The position numbers and the translations under genes are program-made. A DNA stretch of 64,000 nt from Paenibacillus sp. MBLB1832 (GTDB taxonomy: Bacteria > Bacillota > Bacilli > Paenibacillales > NBRC-103111). Positions 42,488-50,928 of this stretch are shown here, in pieces (the stretch's first letter is position 1; the number at the start of each line of letters is the position of its first letter). The notes beneath the pieces were generated by a model that made no database searches, was not told where the DNA came from, and saw nothing but the letters and a program-made list of their open reading frames with translations. The stretch covers positions 1,631,001-1,695,000 of the forward strand of contig NZ_CP130319.1 in NCBI RefSeq assembly GCF_032271945.1, read 5' to 3'.

Positions 42488-43912
42488 TTAGAGCGAAATA
42501 TGGCGCGCAACCCAAACACCTGCTGCCCCTGCTTGCGCTAGTCCTCTAGTAATGCCTGCACCATCACCGCCGCAGTATAAGCCCTTGATTTCGGTTTCAA
42601 AATGCTCAGTGAGCTTCGGGCGAGCGGAGTAGAATTTGGCCTCAACGCCGTAGAAAAGCGTATGTTCAGACGCGATCCCTGGTGTTACTTTTTCTAGCGC
42701 ATGAATCATTTCAATGAGGCTTTTCATGGTGTTGTAGGGTAGCACGAGTCCAAGATCGCCAGGAACGGCTTCTGCTAATGTGGGCTCTAAGAAACCTTCA
42801 CGTATCCGATCTGCCGTAGATCTGCGACCGCGCATAATGTCGCCGAATTTCTGCACAATAACGCCTCCGCTAGATAAATCATTGGCGTGCTTACATATCT
42901 CCCGCGCGTACTCATTCGGTTTATCGAACGGCTCTGTAAACTTATGGGAGACGAGCAGGGCGAAATTCGTATTGCTCGAGCCAAGTGCAGGATCCTTATA
43001 AGAGTGACCATTCGCGGCCATGATGCCGCTGTGATTCTCAACGACAACATGCCCAGATGGATTGGAGCAGAATGTGCGCACGCGAGTACCGACCGACGTG
43101 TTATAAACGAATTTGCCTTCATATAAATGCTCGTTGATCTCACGCATGACGACATCCGACGTTTCAACGCGTACACCAACGTCTACTTGGTTGTTGGACA
43201 TTTTCAAACGGCGCTTCTTGAGCACCTGAGTCAACCAGGCAGATCCGTCACGCCCAGGAGCAAGCATCACGTGGTTGCTGCGAAGTTCAGTGCCGTCTTT
43301 TAAAAGAATACCTTGGATGATATGCTTGTCGCCTTGTTTCACAGTAAGGATATCTTCGACTTCCGTTTTGAATTGCATATCGATGCGTGTTTTCAAATAC
43401 TCATAGATCGATTTCAGAATGGACAAATTCTGCTCGGTACCGAGATGACGTACTTGAGCTCTAAGCAACTTCAAGCCCGCCGCGTAAGAGCGCTGCTCGA
43501 TACCTTTGACCGCTTCCGTCGTAGGATCGGTAATCGAGTCTGTCGCGCCATGCTGCAGATTGATGTGATCGACATAACGAATGAGCTCCATAACTTTGCT
43601 CGGAGACAAATAGTCCGTCATCCAACCGCCGAATTCGGTCGTGATGTTGAATTTACCGTCGCTATAAGCGCCTGCACCGCCGAAGCCCGAAGTGATCGAG
43701 CAAGCTGGAAGACAGCCAGCATAGTCTTTTTTGCCTGCTGGAGGGGGGCACAGCTTGATTTTATTTTCAAGAATCGGACAACTGCGTTTGTATATATCGT
43801 GGCCTTTGTCGACGAGGAGAATACGTGCTTGAGGGTGGAGCAATGTCATCTCATAGCAGGCAAAAATGCCTGCAGGTCCTGCACCTACAACGATAAAATC
43901 ATAAGCTTTCAC
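42488..43912 (-). CDS. FAD-dependent oxidoreductase (COG2509 type)
   Basis: About 474 residues. N-terminal dinucleotide-binding motif DFIVVGAGPAGIFACYEM, a KLCPPPAGKKDYAGCLPAC cysteine segment, GFGGAGAYSDGKFN in the middle, a conserved VMLAPGRDGSAWL and the C-terminal FAD motif GLYCGGDGAGITRGLAQAG. This matches the uncharacterised COG2509 dehydrogenases; the reaction is not known. The GTG at 43912 is chosen because AAAGGAGAT precedes it; ATG 43939 lacks a ribosome site. The leader contains a purine riboswitch with terminator, so expression should fall when guanine is plentiful, hinting at a role linked to purine metabolism. Confidence 0.85.
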   Translation of the reverse strand: MKAYDFIVVGAGPAGIFACYEMTLLHPQARILLVDKGHDIYKRSCPILENKIKLCPPPAGKKDYAGCLPACSITSGFGGAGAYSDGKFNITTEFGGWMTDYLSPSKVMELIRYVDHINLQHGATDSITDPTTEAVKGIEQRSYAAGLKLLRAQVRHLGTEQNLSILKSIYEYLKTRIDMQFKTEVEDILTVKQGDKHIIQGILLKDGTELRSNHVMLAPGRDGSAWLTQVLKKRRLKMSNNQVDVGVRVETSDVVMREINEHLYEGKFVYNTSVGTRVRTFCSNPSGHVVVENHSGIMAANGHSYKDPALGSSNTNFALLVSHKFTEPFDKPNEYAREICKHANDLSSGGVIVQKFGDIMRGRRSTADRIREGFLEPTLAEAVPGDLGLVLPYNTMKSLIEMIHALEKVTPGIASEHTLFYGVEAKFYSARPKLTEHFETEIKGLYCGGDGAGITRGLAQAGAAGVWVARHISL

Positions 43913-43948
43913 GGTAACAATCTCCTTTGGAAACGTCATATTGGACGC

Positions 43949-43999
43949 AAAAAAACCTAGCCACACGGTATGCTGAAAAAAGCACCCGTCGTAGCTAGG
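43949..43999 (-). terminator. Riboswitch-controlled terminator
   Basis: On the minus strand CCTAGC with the following GGGTGC pairs with GCATACC and GGCTAGG, then seven T residues. The 5' arm overlaps the 3' side of the aptamer (P3 and P1), the arrangement of an OFF switch. Confidence 0.75.
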
Positions 44000-44050
44000 A
44001 AGTTATGGCTCCCTCTAGAGACCCTCAAGCCAATCCTCGAGGATATACGA
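43989..44050 (-). promoter_or_regulatory. Purine riboswitch aptamer, guanine type
   Basis: The minus strand folds as the purine class. P1 TCGTA/TACGA closes the helix; P2 CCTCGAG/CTTGAGG carries loop GATTGG; the junction J2/3 reads GTCTCTAG, near the consensus GTYTCTAC; P3 AGGGAG/CTTCCT carries loop CCATAA. The GG of loop 2 and CC of loop 3 needed for loop-loop contact are kept. The specificity base in J3/1 (GCTACG) is C, which selects guanine or hypoxanthine rather than adenine. Confidence 0.78.
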
Positions 44051-44090
44051 ACGATTCATTATGATGTGGCTGGTTGTTATCGCCTTAGTT

Positions 44091-44119
44091 ATCATAATAC
44101 GAACGTTATTGGATGTCAA
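44091..44119 (-). promoter_or_regulatory. Promoter of the riboswitch-controlled transcript
   Basis: Minus strand: TTGACA (44114-44119), 17-bp spacer, TATGAT (44091-44096). Transcription would start about 35 bases before the aptamer. Confidence 0.75.
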
Positions 44120-44213
44120 TGAGGTATTGTTCGTGAAATAATAGGATCAGAGGGTTGCACCACAGCCGTTTATTTTGTTTCTACACGTACAGGCACTTCT
44201 AGGCAGGAACCCA

Positions 44214-44221
44214 CATACACT
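44214..44221 (+). promoter_or_regulatory. Possible sigma-E -10 element for sigK
   Basis: CATACACT matches the sigma-E -10 pattern CATACAHT and lies 68 bp before the sigK start. sigK in Bacillus is read by sigma-E RNA polymerase. I could not find a convincing -35, so this is tentative. Confidence 0.35.
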
Positions 44222-44288
44222 AATACTAATCGCAAAGCGGAGGTTTCCGAACAGCTAAGATCCGCACACACTGAAGGGGGTAGCTGGA

Positions 44289-44990
44289 ATGCCTGGATTC
44301 TTTAGCGCAATCGCTGTATTAATAAAGCAGCTCACTTTACTTGTCTCCTATGTTAAAAACAATGCGTTTCCACAGCCACTTACAGAGGAAGAAGAAGAAC
44401 GACACTTGCGGCAAATGGCTGAAGGTAATGAGCACTCCAGAAACAAGCTGATTGAGCATAATTTAAGGTTAGTTGCCCATATAGTCAAAAAATTCGATAA
44501 TACAGGGGAAGATTTGGAAGATTTGATCTCTATCGGGACGATCGGATTGATCAAAGCTATCGAATCTTTTTCCCCAAACAAAGGGACGAAACTGGCTACG
44601 TTTGCGGCGCGTTGTATTGAGAATGAGATATTGATGCATTTGCGTTCGTTGAAGAAGACAAGAAAAGATGTGTCCCTGCATGACCCAATCGGAACGGACA
44701 AAGAGGGGAATGAGATTACGCTCATCGACATCCTCGGCAGCGAGGCGGACGATGTCGTAGATGCGGTACAGCTGAAGATCGAGAAGAGTAAGATCTATAA
44801 GAATTTGGATATTTTGGATGACCGTGAGAAGGAAGTTGTGGTTGGTCGGTTTGGGTTGGAGTTAGGTGGGGAAGAGCGGACGCAGCGGGAGATTGCGAAG
44901 GAATTGGGGATCAGCCGCTCGTATGTGTCACGGATTGAGAAGCGGGCGCTCATGAAGTTGTATCATGAGTTTTATAAGGCGAAGCGGTGA
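44289..44990 (+). CDS. sigK: Sporulation RNA polymerase sigma factor SigK (pro-form)
   Basis: 233 residues. Late mother-cell sigma factor that drives spore coat and maturation genes. The N-terminal membrane-associated pro-sequence ([19 protein letters not shown]) is present and must be removed by SpoIVFB. Sigma region 2 ([35 protein letters not shown]) and region 4 ([19 protein letters not shown]) are complete. The gene is continuous and not split by a skin element. A ribosome site GAAGGGGG lies before ATG 44289. It is monocistronic with a terminator. Its presence marks the organism as spore-forming. Confidence 0.96.
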   Translation: MPGFFSAIAVLIKQLTLLVSYVKNNAFPQPLTEEEEERHLRQMAEGNEHSRNKLIEHNLRLVAHIVKKFDNTGEDLEDLISIGTIGLIKAIESFSPNKGTKLATFAARCIENEILMHLRSLKKTRKDVSLHDPIGTDKEGNEITLIDILGSEADDVVDAVQLKIEKSKIYKNLDILDDREKEVVVGRFGLELGGEERTQREIAKELGISRSYVSRIEKRALMKLYHEFYKAKR

Positions 44991-44999
44991 GTTCAACGA

Positions 45000-45046
45000 A
45001 AAACTGCCACATCCGAGTAGTACGAGGATGATGGCAGTTTTAATTT
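45000..45046 (+). terminator. Intrinsic terminator of sigK
   Basis: AAAACTGCCACATCC (45000-45014) pairs with GGATGATGGCAGTTTT (45026-45041), then AATTTT. Confidence 0.88.
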
Positions 45047-45507
45047 TCGCCTGGGAACTATACGGCGAGTATGACAATCTTATCACCAAGCTGCTCGTAA
45101 TAGAATGTAAATCTCATGAGGACGATTCGAGATAAGCCTTATAAGGACCGTTTTCCTCCGAATATGGCTTGCCTTAGTAAGGGGTGTTAGATGCGACTCT
45201 AAGCTTTCTTACTCGGAAGTAGACAACTCTAAGCCTTGTTCATATTCCTTTTTGCTTGCTACAGGATCGCTGGCACAATACCTGACGATCTGCGAAGGGG
45301 GCCCCCGATTCCAAGCACAGTCATTTTCGCTCCTTCCATCCTGTCTAGCTCGTCATCTTGCCGTACCGGAAATAGAAAGAAATGAAGCTAAAACGCTTCT
45401 TCTTCGCCGTTCAACTGAGTCGCGGTTGAATTGATTACAAAAATGTTGGCCTTAAAACCTGTTTTAACTGGGATGCTATCCTAATTTGATGTGGGAATAA
45501 TCGGGTG
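45047..45507. other. Intergenic DNA without a recognised gene
   Basis: No supported gene was seen. A 60-codon ORF at 45252 has no ribosome site and an unremarkable sequence. Minor features are a perfect palindrome GGGGGCCCCC (45297-45306) and two copies of ACTCTAAGC about 40 bp apart. The segment lies just upstream of a decayed response-regulator fragment and may be further eroded coding DNA. Confidence 0.5.
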
Positions 45508-45722
45508 TACAAGGTGGAAATCATGTTACAATCTGAGGTTGAACGGTCGGCGTAAGCAGCGGTTATTTGGGACTGTTGTTTTAGGAGGAGCTTGGGGTTG
45601 TTTTCTCCGAATATTTGAATCGGGAATAGATTATACGTGCTATTGAACTGTTTACGAATGGTGCGCTCAAGGTATACGAAATTGCGGATGTGGTCTGGGA
45701 ATATGGAGCGAGAAGGGCCCTG
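45508..45722 (+). pseudogene. Decayed C-terminal AraC domain of a YesN-type response regulator
   Basis: Translation with one frameshift (near 45540) and internal stops recovers the end of a YesN-like regulator. Segments: YKVEIMLQ, then VGVSSGYLGLLF, stop, EELGVVFSEYLNRE, stop, IIRAIELFTNGALKVYEIADVV. They align block by block with the intact regulator at 54397 (YKEEITLQ, LGVNSAYLGRLV, KELQVNFSEYLNHY, RIERAKELLLEGKLKIYEIAEAV). At least three stop codons and a frameshift make it non-functional. A terminator lies right after it, as it would have after the original gene. It shows that a second two-component system of this type once stood here. Confidence 0.75.
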
Positions 45723-45724
45723 AG

Positions 45725-45754
45725 GAGAGTCTCGATTAGAGGACTCTCTTTTTT
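45725..45754 (+). terminator. Intrinsic terminator after the decayed regulator
   Basis: GAGAGTC (45725-45731) pairs with GACTCTC (45742-45748), followed by TTTTTT. Confidence 0.82.
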
Positions 45755-45771
45755 ATAAAGAAGTACATTTA

Positions 45772-45826
45772 CATCATGAAATCAAAAGTACGATCATTCA
45801 CATCATCGTGATGAAATGGTTAAATA
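45772..45826 (+). promoter_or_regulatory. Activator site 1 and promoter upstream of the GH53 gene
   Basis: A 33-bp element (45772-45804) is 27/33 identical without gaps to 56056-56088. It contains two ATCAT boxes 20 bp apart (ATCATGAAAT and ATCATTCACAT), like direct half-sites of an AraC-type protein. Its 3' end holds the -35 TTCACA (45797-45802); a -10 TAAATA follows after 18 bp (45821-45826). The natural binder is the YesN-like regulator encoded at 54397. Confidence 0.65.
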
Positions 45827-45852
45827 CAGGTATAAGCCATTAGGGGGAACCG

Positions 45853-45918
45853 ATGAATGGACACACTGCGGGATTGAAAGAACGGACAGCGGTTAGGACA
45901 ATGTTCGAATTCCTTTAA
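45853..45918 (+). CDS. 21-codon ORF in the GH53 leader, probable relic of a permease start
   Basis: ATG at 45853 has TAGGGGGAACCG directly upstream and encodes 21 residues (MNGHTAGLKERTAVRTMFEF plus Leu) before TAA. In the intact operon the permease ATG at 56139 is preceded by TAGGAGGAACCG and lies 83 bp after the start of the conserved activator element; here the distance is 81 bp. The small ORF therefore occupies the position of the permease start and is likely a truncated remnant. It may still be translated and could act as a leader peptide for the GH53 gene 73 bp downstream. No function is known. Confidence 0.35.
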   Translation: MNGHTAGLKERTAVRTMFEFL

Positions 45919-45990
45919 TCGGTAGACTCGATGCCGGATATTGGAATGACAAGGGAGCCTTGGACAAGTTTGAACGACGGAGGGAAAAGC

Positions 45991-47562
45991 ATGCGTAAAC
46001 CACTCAAAGCTTGGTTGAGATCGGTTGTTCGATCCGTTTCATTGTTCACGTTACTACTGACGATCTGGCACTATTGTCCTCTGACAGCGGAAGCAGCTGG
46101 GGAGGATTTCAGCAGCTTTATGAAGGGAGGCACGATGTCCCATGTTAGCGAACAAGAGAATGCCGGGTTTGTATACAAGGAGAACGGTGTAGCCAAGGAT
46201 CCTTTCCTGACGATGGCGGATAGTGGAGCGAATTATGCCCAGTTTGACCTGTTTACGAGCAGCGGGGCCAGAGGGTTGACTGATGTGAAAGCACTTGCCA
46301 TGCGTGCGAAAAATGCCGGATTACACATATCGATCAACTTCTTCTATTCGGATGACTATTCCAACTCGCTGCCTTCCGGATGGCCCTCGGACATCGCTTC
46401 GCTCAAGACCAAGGTCTACGAATACACGACCCAAGTGCTGCAGGCTTTGGATGCTCAAGGAACGAGGCCAAGCGTCGTGAAGATTGGCAATGAAATCGAC
46501 GGTCGCTTCCGAGACGGCTTTCTCCTTCCAGTCGGACAGAAGAGCACCAACTACAGTAATTTCATCGCGCTACTTAAGCAAGGTGTGGCAGCAACTCGCG
46601 ATTTCGACCCATCCATAAAGATAATGATCCATTCCGCCGCTAACAACACAACAGACAATCAATCGTTCTATGGTGGCCTCGTCGCTAACAACCTTGACTT
46701 TGATATCATTGCGCTCTCCTTCTACCAAAACTGGCAAGGCAATCTCGCGAACTTGAATGATAATCTAACCTATCTTGCTAATCACTTCGATAAAAAAATC
46801 GTAATCGCCGAGACCGCCTATCCATGGACGGAAACGAACTATGATACGACAACCAATCACATACCGACTGAAACGGGATATGCACATACGACGCAGGGCC
46901 AATACGATTATCTCCAGAGAATGATGGACATCATCGCTAAGGCACCCGGAAGTAAGGGGGTAGGCATGCTCGTTTGGCCGACAGACTATATCTCAACCGC
47001 CAGTCATAAGAGCGCGTGGGATAACTCAGCTTTCTGGGATAGTTTAACGGGGAACGCCGTTTCTTCAATCACTTTGTTTCAGACGCCTGTTAAGATCGGC
47101 TCAGGAATTGCGGTCAACTTACTGACAAATCCTAGCTTTGAAACAGACGGCGCTGCCACGCAATCGGTGACGGGGTGGAGTACCTGGAGTCCAAATGCGC
47201 AGTACTCGGCAGCTGATTATACGGAAACCGGCGGATTTCTGGGTACATACCGCGCTACCCATTGGAATGCGAATCCTTATGAGGTGTACACGTTTCAAAT
47301 TGTAAAAAATCTTCAGAACGGTACTTACACTCTTAAGGCATGGGTTAGATCTGGGGGAGGCCAGAGTACGGCGAAGTTATTGGCCAAAAATTTTGGATCA
47401 GCTTCGTCGCTGTTTGCAACAATTCCAAGTAGCGGGGCTTGGACACAAATCACCATACCGAATATTGGAGTAACGAACGGCCAATGCGAGGTTGGCGTAT
47501 ATTCAGTGGCAGCCACGGGTCAGTGGCTATCGTTTGATCAGGTAGAGTTGTACAGACAATAA
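45991..47562 (+). CDS. ganB: Secreted endo-beta-1,4-galactanase (GH53) with CBM61-like module
   Basis: About 523 residues. Arabinogalactan endo-beta-1,4-galactanase cuts beta-1,4-galactan side chains of pectin outside the cell. Signal peptide: basic start MRKPLKAWLR, hydrophobic SLFTLLLTIW, cleavage near AEAAG. GH53 barrel to about residue 365 with acid/base Glu168 in VKIGNEIDG and nucleophile Glu274 in IVIAETAYPWT. The C-terminal region (about 378-523, LLTNPSFETDG to WLSFDQVELYR) looks like CBM61, a galactan-binding module often joined to GH53. ATG 45991 follows GGAGGGA; an in-frame ATG at 45931 lacks the signal-peptide layout. Expression is probably driven by the activator-controlled promoter at 45797. 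Confidence 0.9.
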   Translation: MRKPLKAWLRSVVRSVSLFTLLLTIWHYCPLTAEAAGEDFSSFMKGGTMSHVSEQENAGFVYKENGVAKDPFLTMADSGANYAQFDLFTSSGARGLTDVKALAMRAKNAGLHISINFFYSDDYSNSLPSGWPSDIASLKTKVYEYTTQVLQALDAQGTRPSVVKIGNEIDGRFRDGFLLPVGQKSTNYSNFIALLKQGVAATRDFDPSIKIMIHSAANNTTDNQSFYGGLVANNLDFDIIALSFYQNWQGNLANLNDNLTYLANHFDKKIVIAETAYPWTETNYDTTTNHIPTETGYAHTTQGQYDYLQRMMDIIAKAPGSKGVGMLVWPTDYISTASHKSAWDNSAFWDSLTGNAVSSITLFQTPVKIGSGIAVNLLTNPSFETDGAATQSVTGWSTWSPNAQYSAADYTETGGFLGTYRATHWNANPYEVYTFQIVKNLQNGTYTLKAWVRSGGGQSTAKLLAKNFGSASSLFATIPSSGAWTQITIPNIGVTNGQCEVGVYSVAATGQWLSFDQVELYRQ

Positions 47563-47568
47563 GCATGT

Positions 47569-47604
47569 GAGCCCCTGGATGTTGAACCGGGGGTTCGTCG
47601 TAAT
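47569..47604 (+). terminator. Hairpin after the GH53 gene, possible partial terminator
   Basis: GAGCCCCTGG (47569-47578) pairs over ten bases with CCGGGGGTTC (47587-47596). The T-rich tract TAATTTTT starts only five bases later, so termination would be partial. It could set a lower level for the downstream genes. Confidence 0.45.
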
Positions 47605-47632
47605 TTTTCCAATTAAGACAGAAGTGGTGAAG

Positions 47633-49523
47633 ATGATGCTAATGGATTCGTTCAATGAAACAGATATTAAGCAAGTTTTCGGGTCTGGCATGACCTTTAG
47701 CCCGTTCCCCAAAATTCAAGAGAGGGAGAAGTGGAAACAGCTCCCTAAAGAGTTAACAGATTTTTGGATATCCGAGGCGGAGCGGTGGAAGGGGTATTCC
47801 TGGCCGATATCTTCGGCTGTACGTTTTATGGATTTTAAGAGAAATGGTAACCGTACCGATTACGAACAATCTCACTTTAATAGACGAAGCGCGCTAAGTA
47901 GTCTTGTCATAGCGGAATGTATGGAGGATCAGGGACGCTTCATGGAGGATATCATTAATCTAATATGGGCGATTTGCGAGGAATCCTTCTGGGGATCGCC
48001 TGCTCATAATGGGCATCTGAATCCTTCTCTGCATCTTCCGGATGTTCGTGAGCCTTATATTGATTTGTTTGCAGCTGAAACAGGCGCACACCTAGCCTGG
48101 TATGTTTATTTACTTGCAGATCGTTTGAATGCGTACACACCTGAAATTATTCATCGTATTCACATTGAACTCAAACGCCGCATCCTTGATGTTTATCTGA
48201 CCCGTGATGATTTTCATTGGATGGGATTTAAGGATCCAAACAAGAAGGTGAATAATTGGAATGTATGGTGCAACTCCAACTGCTTGGCAGTCTTTCTATT
48301 GTCAGAGCCAGATGTCACCCGGCGCGTGCAAGGGATATTGAAGGTAATCCGCAGTATGAATCGTTTCATAGAGTCTTATGGTGAAGATGGTGGTTGTGAC
48401 GAGGGCCCCTCCTATTGGGGACGTGCGGCTGGCTCGTTGTTTGACGCATTGGAAATGATCTTTCACACGTCGGGTGGGCGATTATCGATTTACAACGATC
48501 CCAAGATTCAAGAGATGGGCCGATTCAGATACAAAATGGTGATTAGTGATCATTATGCTGTAAATTTTGCAGATAGCGGTTCACGGGTAGACGTTCTTGT
48601 TGATACTGCTTATGGCTTTGGTCAAAGAATAGGAGACCGCAGATTAATGGCGCTGGCTTCCGAAGCTCTGCGGGCTCAAGGTCCGAGTGCGACGGTTACG
48701 CCTTTCAGTAGCCCATTTCGTGTGTTATATGCGCTTTTCTTGTATAAGGAGATCCTTCATTCACGTTATACAGATACTCCGTATAGCAAGGAGGTGTGGC
48801 TGAAAGATATACAGGTGATGATCGTACGGGAGCATGAAGATTCAACGGACGGTCTCTTCATAGCGGCGAAGGGCGGACATAACGACGAGAGTCATAACCA
48901 CAATGACGTCGGTCATTTTATCGTATATGCAGATGGAGAGCCTCTCTTGAATCGACCCGGGTGTAGGCACCTATTCGGCTCTTACCTTCAGTGACAAGCG
49001 TTACACCATATGGACGTTTCAGTCGGCCTACCACAATGTTCCATCTATAAACAACTGTATGCAACTGCAAGGGGAAACTTACAGGGCACATGACGTTACC
49101 TGCGAGATGAAGCCGGAAGAGGCTATGCTCCGGATGAATCTTGCAGCTGCATATCCTAAGGAAGCGGAACTGGACCATTGGTACCGAACAATAGGTCTTA
49201 AGCGAGGGGGGAACGCCGAGGTTATACTGCGGGATGAATTCCGTCTTCATCATCGTCCTGGCAAAGTGCAGTTGCACTTCATGGTCCCCGTCGAGCCCAA
49301 GCTATGTAGACAACAAATTGAACTGCGATCTTCAAACGGTTCCCTATACGAATTAACCTATGATTCTAGCATATGGTCACCAAGTATCGATGTAAGAAAG
49401 TTAGAGGAATCCGAACACCGCATGATTGCTAACTGGAAGACGGAGCAGTTGTACCGGATTACGCTTGACGCTCTGCCTGGTTTGGAATCAGCCCAATCTG
49501 CTATTGTTATTCGAAAGAAGTAG
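47633..49523 (+). pseudogene. Heparinase II/III-like polysaccharide lyase gene, broken by a +1 frameshift
   Basis: The first frame runs to a TGA at 48994, giving an N-terminal alpha/alpha-toroid (ERWKGYSWPIS, CNSNCLAVFLL, GEDGGCDEGPSYWGRA) and the start of the heparinase II/III beta domain (FIAAKGGHNDESHNHNDVGH). At 48950-48951 an extra A turns the expected LLIDPGVGTYSALTFSDK into an out-of-frame tail. Removing one A from TTGAATCGACC restores the frame through YTIWTFQSAYHNVPSIN to the end at 49523, a protein of about 629 residues. No signal peptide, so the product would act inside the cell on imported uronic-acid-containing oligosaccharides. Either a recent mutation or a sequencing error. ATG 47633 is chosen; 47636 and 47642 are alternatives. 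Confidence 0.82.
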
Positions 49524-49541
49524 AAGGTGAGGTGAAGTTTT

Positions 49542-50909
49542 ATGCAGACATTTATCGACGCTGCGACTTACGGATTCAGTCCGGAAGCGACCGGACTCAA
49601 AAATGCAGAGGCGCTGCAGCAAGCGCTTGACGAGGGAGGCACCATTACCGTCAGTCGGCCGGGCACCTACAAGCTGGCCCGTACGGTTTATATCGGTAGC
49701 TATACCACCCTTGTGTTCGGGAATCAAGTTTTTGTGCATAAGACAGATGAAGAAGGGCCTTTCTCCCATGTGATTCTAAATAAAGGCGCACTGACTAAAA
49801 TCTACGATGAGCATATAACGATCGAGAATCTCCATATTCATGTGAATGGAATGGATGTTCGAACCTTCAGCGATGTATTTGGCTTGCATGGCCAGCTCGC
49901 TTTCTTTTATGTCAAGGACCTGCGCATTGAACGATTCCGCTGTATGGATCTGGGCAAGATGCAATATGGCATTCAAATCTGTACCTTCGAGGACCTTCAC
50001 ATTCGGGATGTCATCATCAAGGGGGATAAAGATGGCGTCCATCTGGGCAGAGGCAAGCGGTTCCACATAATCAATGGGATTTTCGAAACCTATGACGATG
50101 CGGTTGCGCTTAATGCCCACGACTATGATGTGGGGAACCCAGAGCTGGGATGGATTGAAGACGGGGTGGTGGAGAATTGTCACGATTTGGCCCGCTCCTT
50201 CACGAATAACGATGGTGTAGGTTATTTTTGTCGAATTCTGGCGGGGGCATGGAGGGATTGGGAGCCGGAGATGAAGGTGCAGAAGTCCGACACCGTTGTC
50301 TCCAAAGGCCGGTTATACCGAGTGAAGGCGTGCCCCGATGCCGCAGTCTACGTATCGTATACCCAACCCGTACATAAACAAGGAATCGTTGAATTAGACG
50401 GGATTCAGTGGGCTATGATTCAGGAAGATGTCACTTATACCGCCGGTGTTCGGAATGTGACGTTCCGCGATATCTATTTGCGGAAAGCCAGAATCGGCTT
50501 CTCCATACATTTTGACAACGATCGCTTCAGTCGTTCGTATTATCCGGGATCACCGGTCCCAGGGCAGGAGCAGCTTGTCTTCGAGAATATTCGGGTGCTT
50601 CACGACCATAAAGTACCATTCCTCTCAGCCAATACGCCTATTGATAGGATTACGTTGCTTCATTGCAGCTTCAGAAACAGTCCCATTACCATCCATGGAA
50701 ACGGGGCAATGGAAGACTATCGGCCGACCTTCATCAGCGTGATCGGATGTATATTCAATCATGAGGGAACCTTGGAGTGGATTGAAAACTCGGTTGCGAA
50801 TAAGCGGATCAAGGTCAAGGCATATGCAAGTGTGAAAATGAACGATGCCGCGACGCTGCAGATCGTGCCGGGACCGGGGATGATTGAAGTGGATTTGGAT
50901 ATATATTAA
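49542..50909 (+). CDS. GH28-like right-handed beta-helix protein
   Basis: 455 residues without signal peptide, so probably cytoplasmic. N-terminal pattern TEALQQALDEGGT-like (LKNAEALQQALDEGGTITV) is typical of pectate-lyase-superfamily and GH28 proteins, followed by parallel beta-helix coils with repeated short strands (ITIENLHIHVNG, LHIRDVIIKGDKDGVHLG, HIINGIFETYDDAVALNAHD, VRNVTFRDIYLRKARIGFSI). The DGVHLG and YDDAVAL segments correspond to the acidic active-site region of polygalacturonases. It may degrade rhamnogalacturonan or galacturonan oligomers that enter by the ABC system. ATG with AGGTGAAG upstream. It sits between the heparinase-like and GH43 genes. The exact substrate is not known. 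Confidence 0.75.
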   Translation: MQTFIDAATYGFSPEATGLKNAEALQQALDEGGTITVSRPGTYKLARTVYIGSYTTLVFGNQVFVHKTDEEGPFSHVILNKGALTKIYDEHITIENLHIHVNGMDVRTFSDVFGLHGQLAFFYVKDLRIERFRCMDLGKMQYGIQICTFEDLHIRDVIIKGDKDGVHLGRGKRFHIINGIFETYDDAVALNAHDYDVGNPELGWIEDGVVENCHDLARSFTNNDGVGYFCRILAGAWRDWEPEMKVQKSDTVVSKGRLYRVKACPDAAVYVSYTQPVHKQGIVELDGIQWAMIQEDVTYTAGVRNVTFRDIYLRKARIGFSIHFDNDRFSRSYYPGSPVPGQEQLVFENIRVLHDHKVPFLSANTPIDRITLLHCSFRNSPITIHGNGAMEDYRPTFISVIGCIFNHEGTLEWIENSVANKRIKVKAYASVKMNDAATLQIVPGPGMIEVDLDIY

Positions 50910-50928
50910 CTCAGGAGGAGGACTGTGC

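Noticed and set aside
44289-44990. Possible skin-element interruption of sigK
   Set aside because: The pro-sequence, region 2 and region 4 are in one continuous frame with no recombinase gene or att site nearby.
45252-45434. 60-codon ORF in the gap after sigK
   Set aside because: No ribosome site, no recognisable domain and a composition unlike the neighbouring genes.
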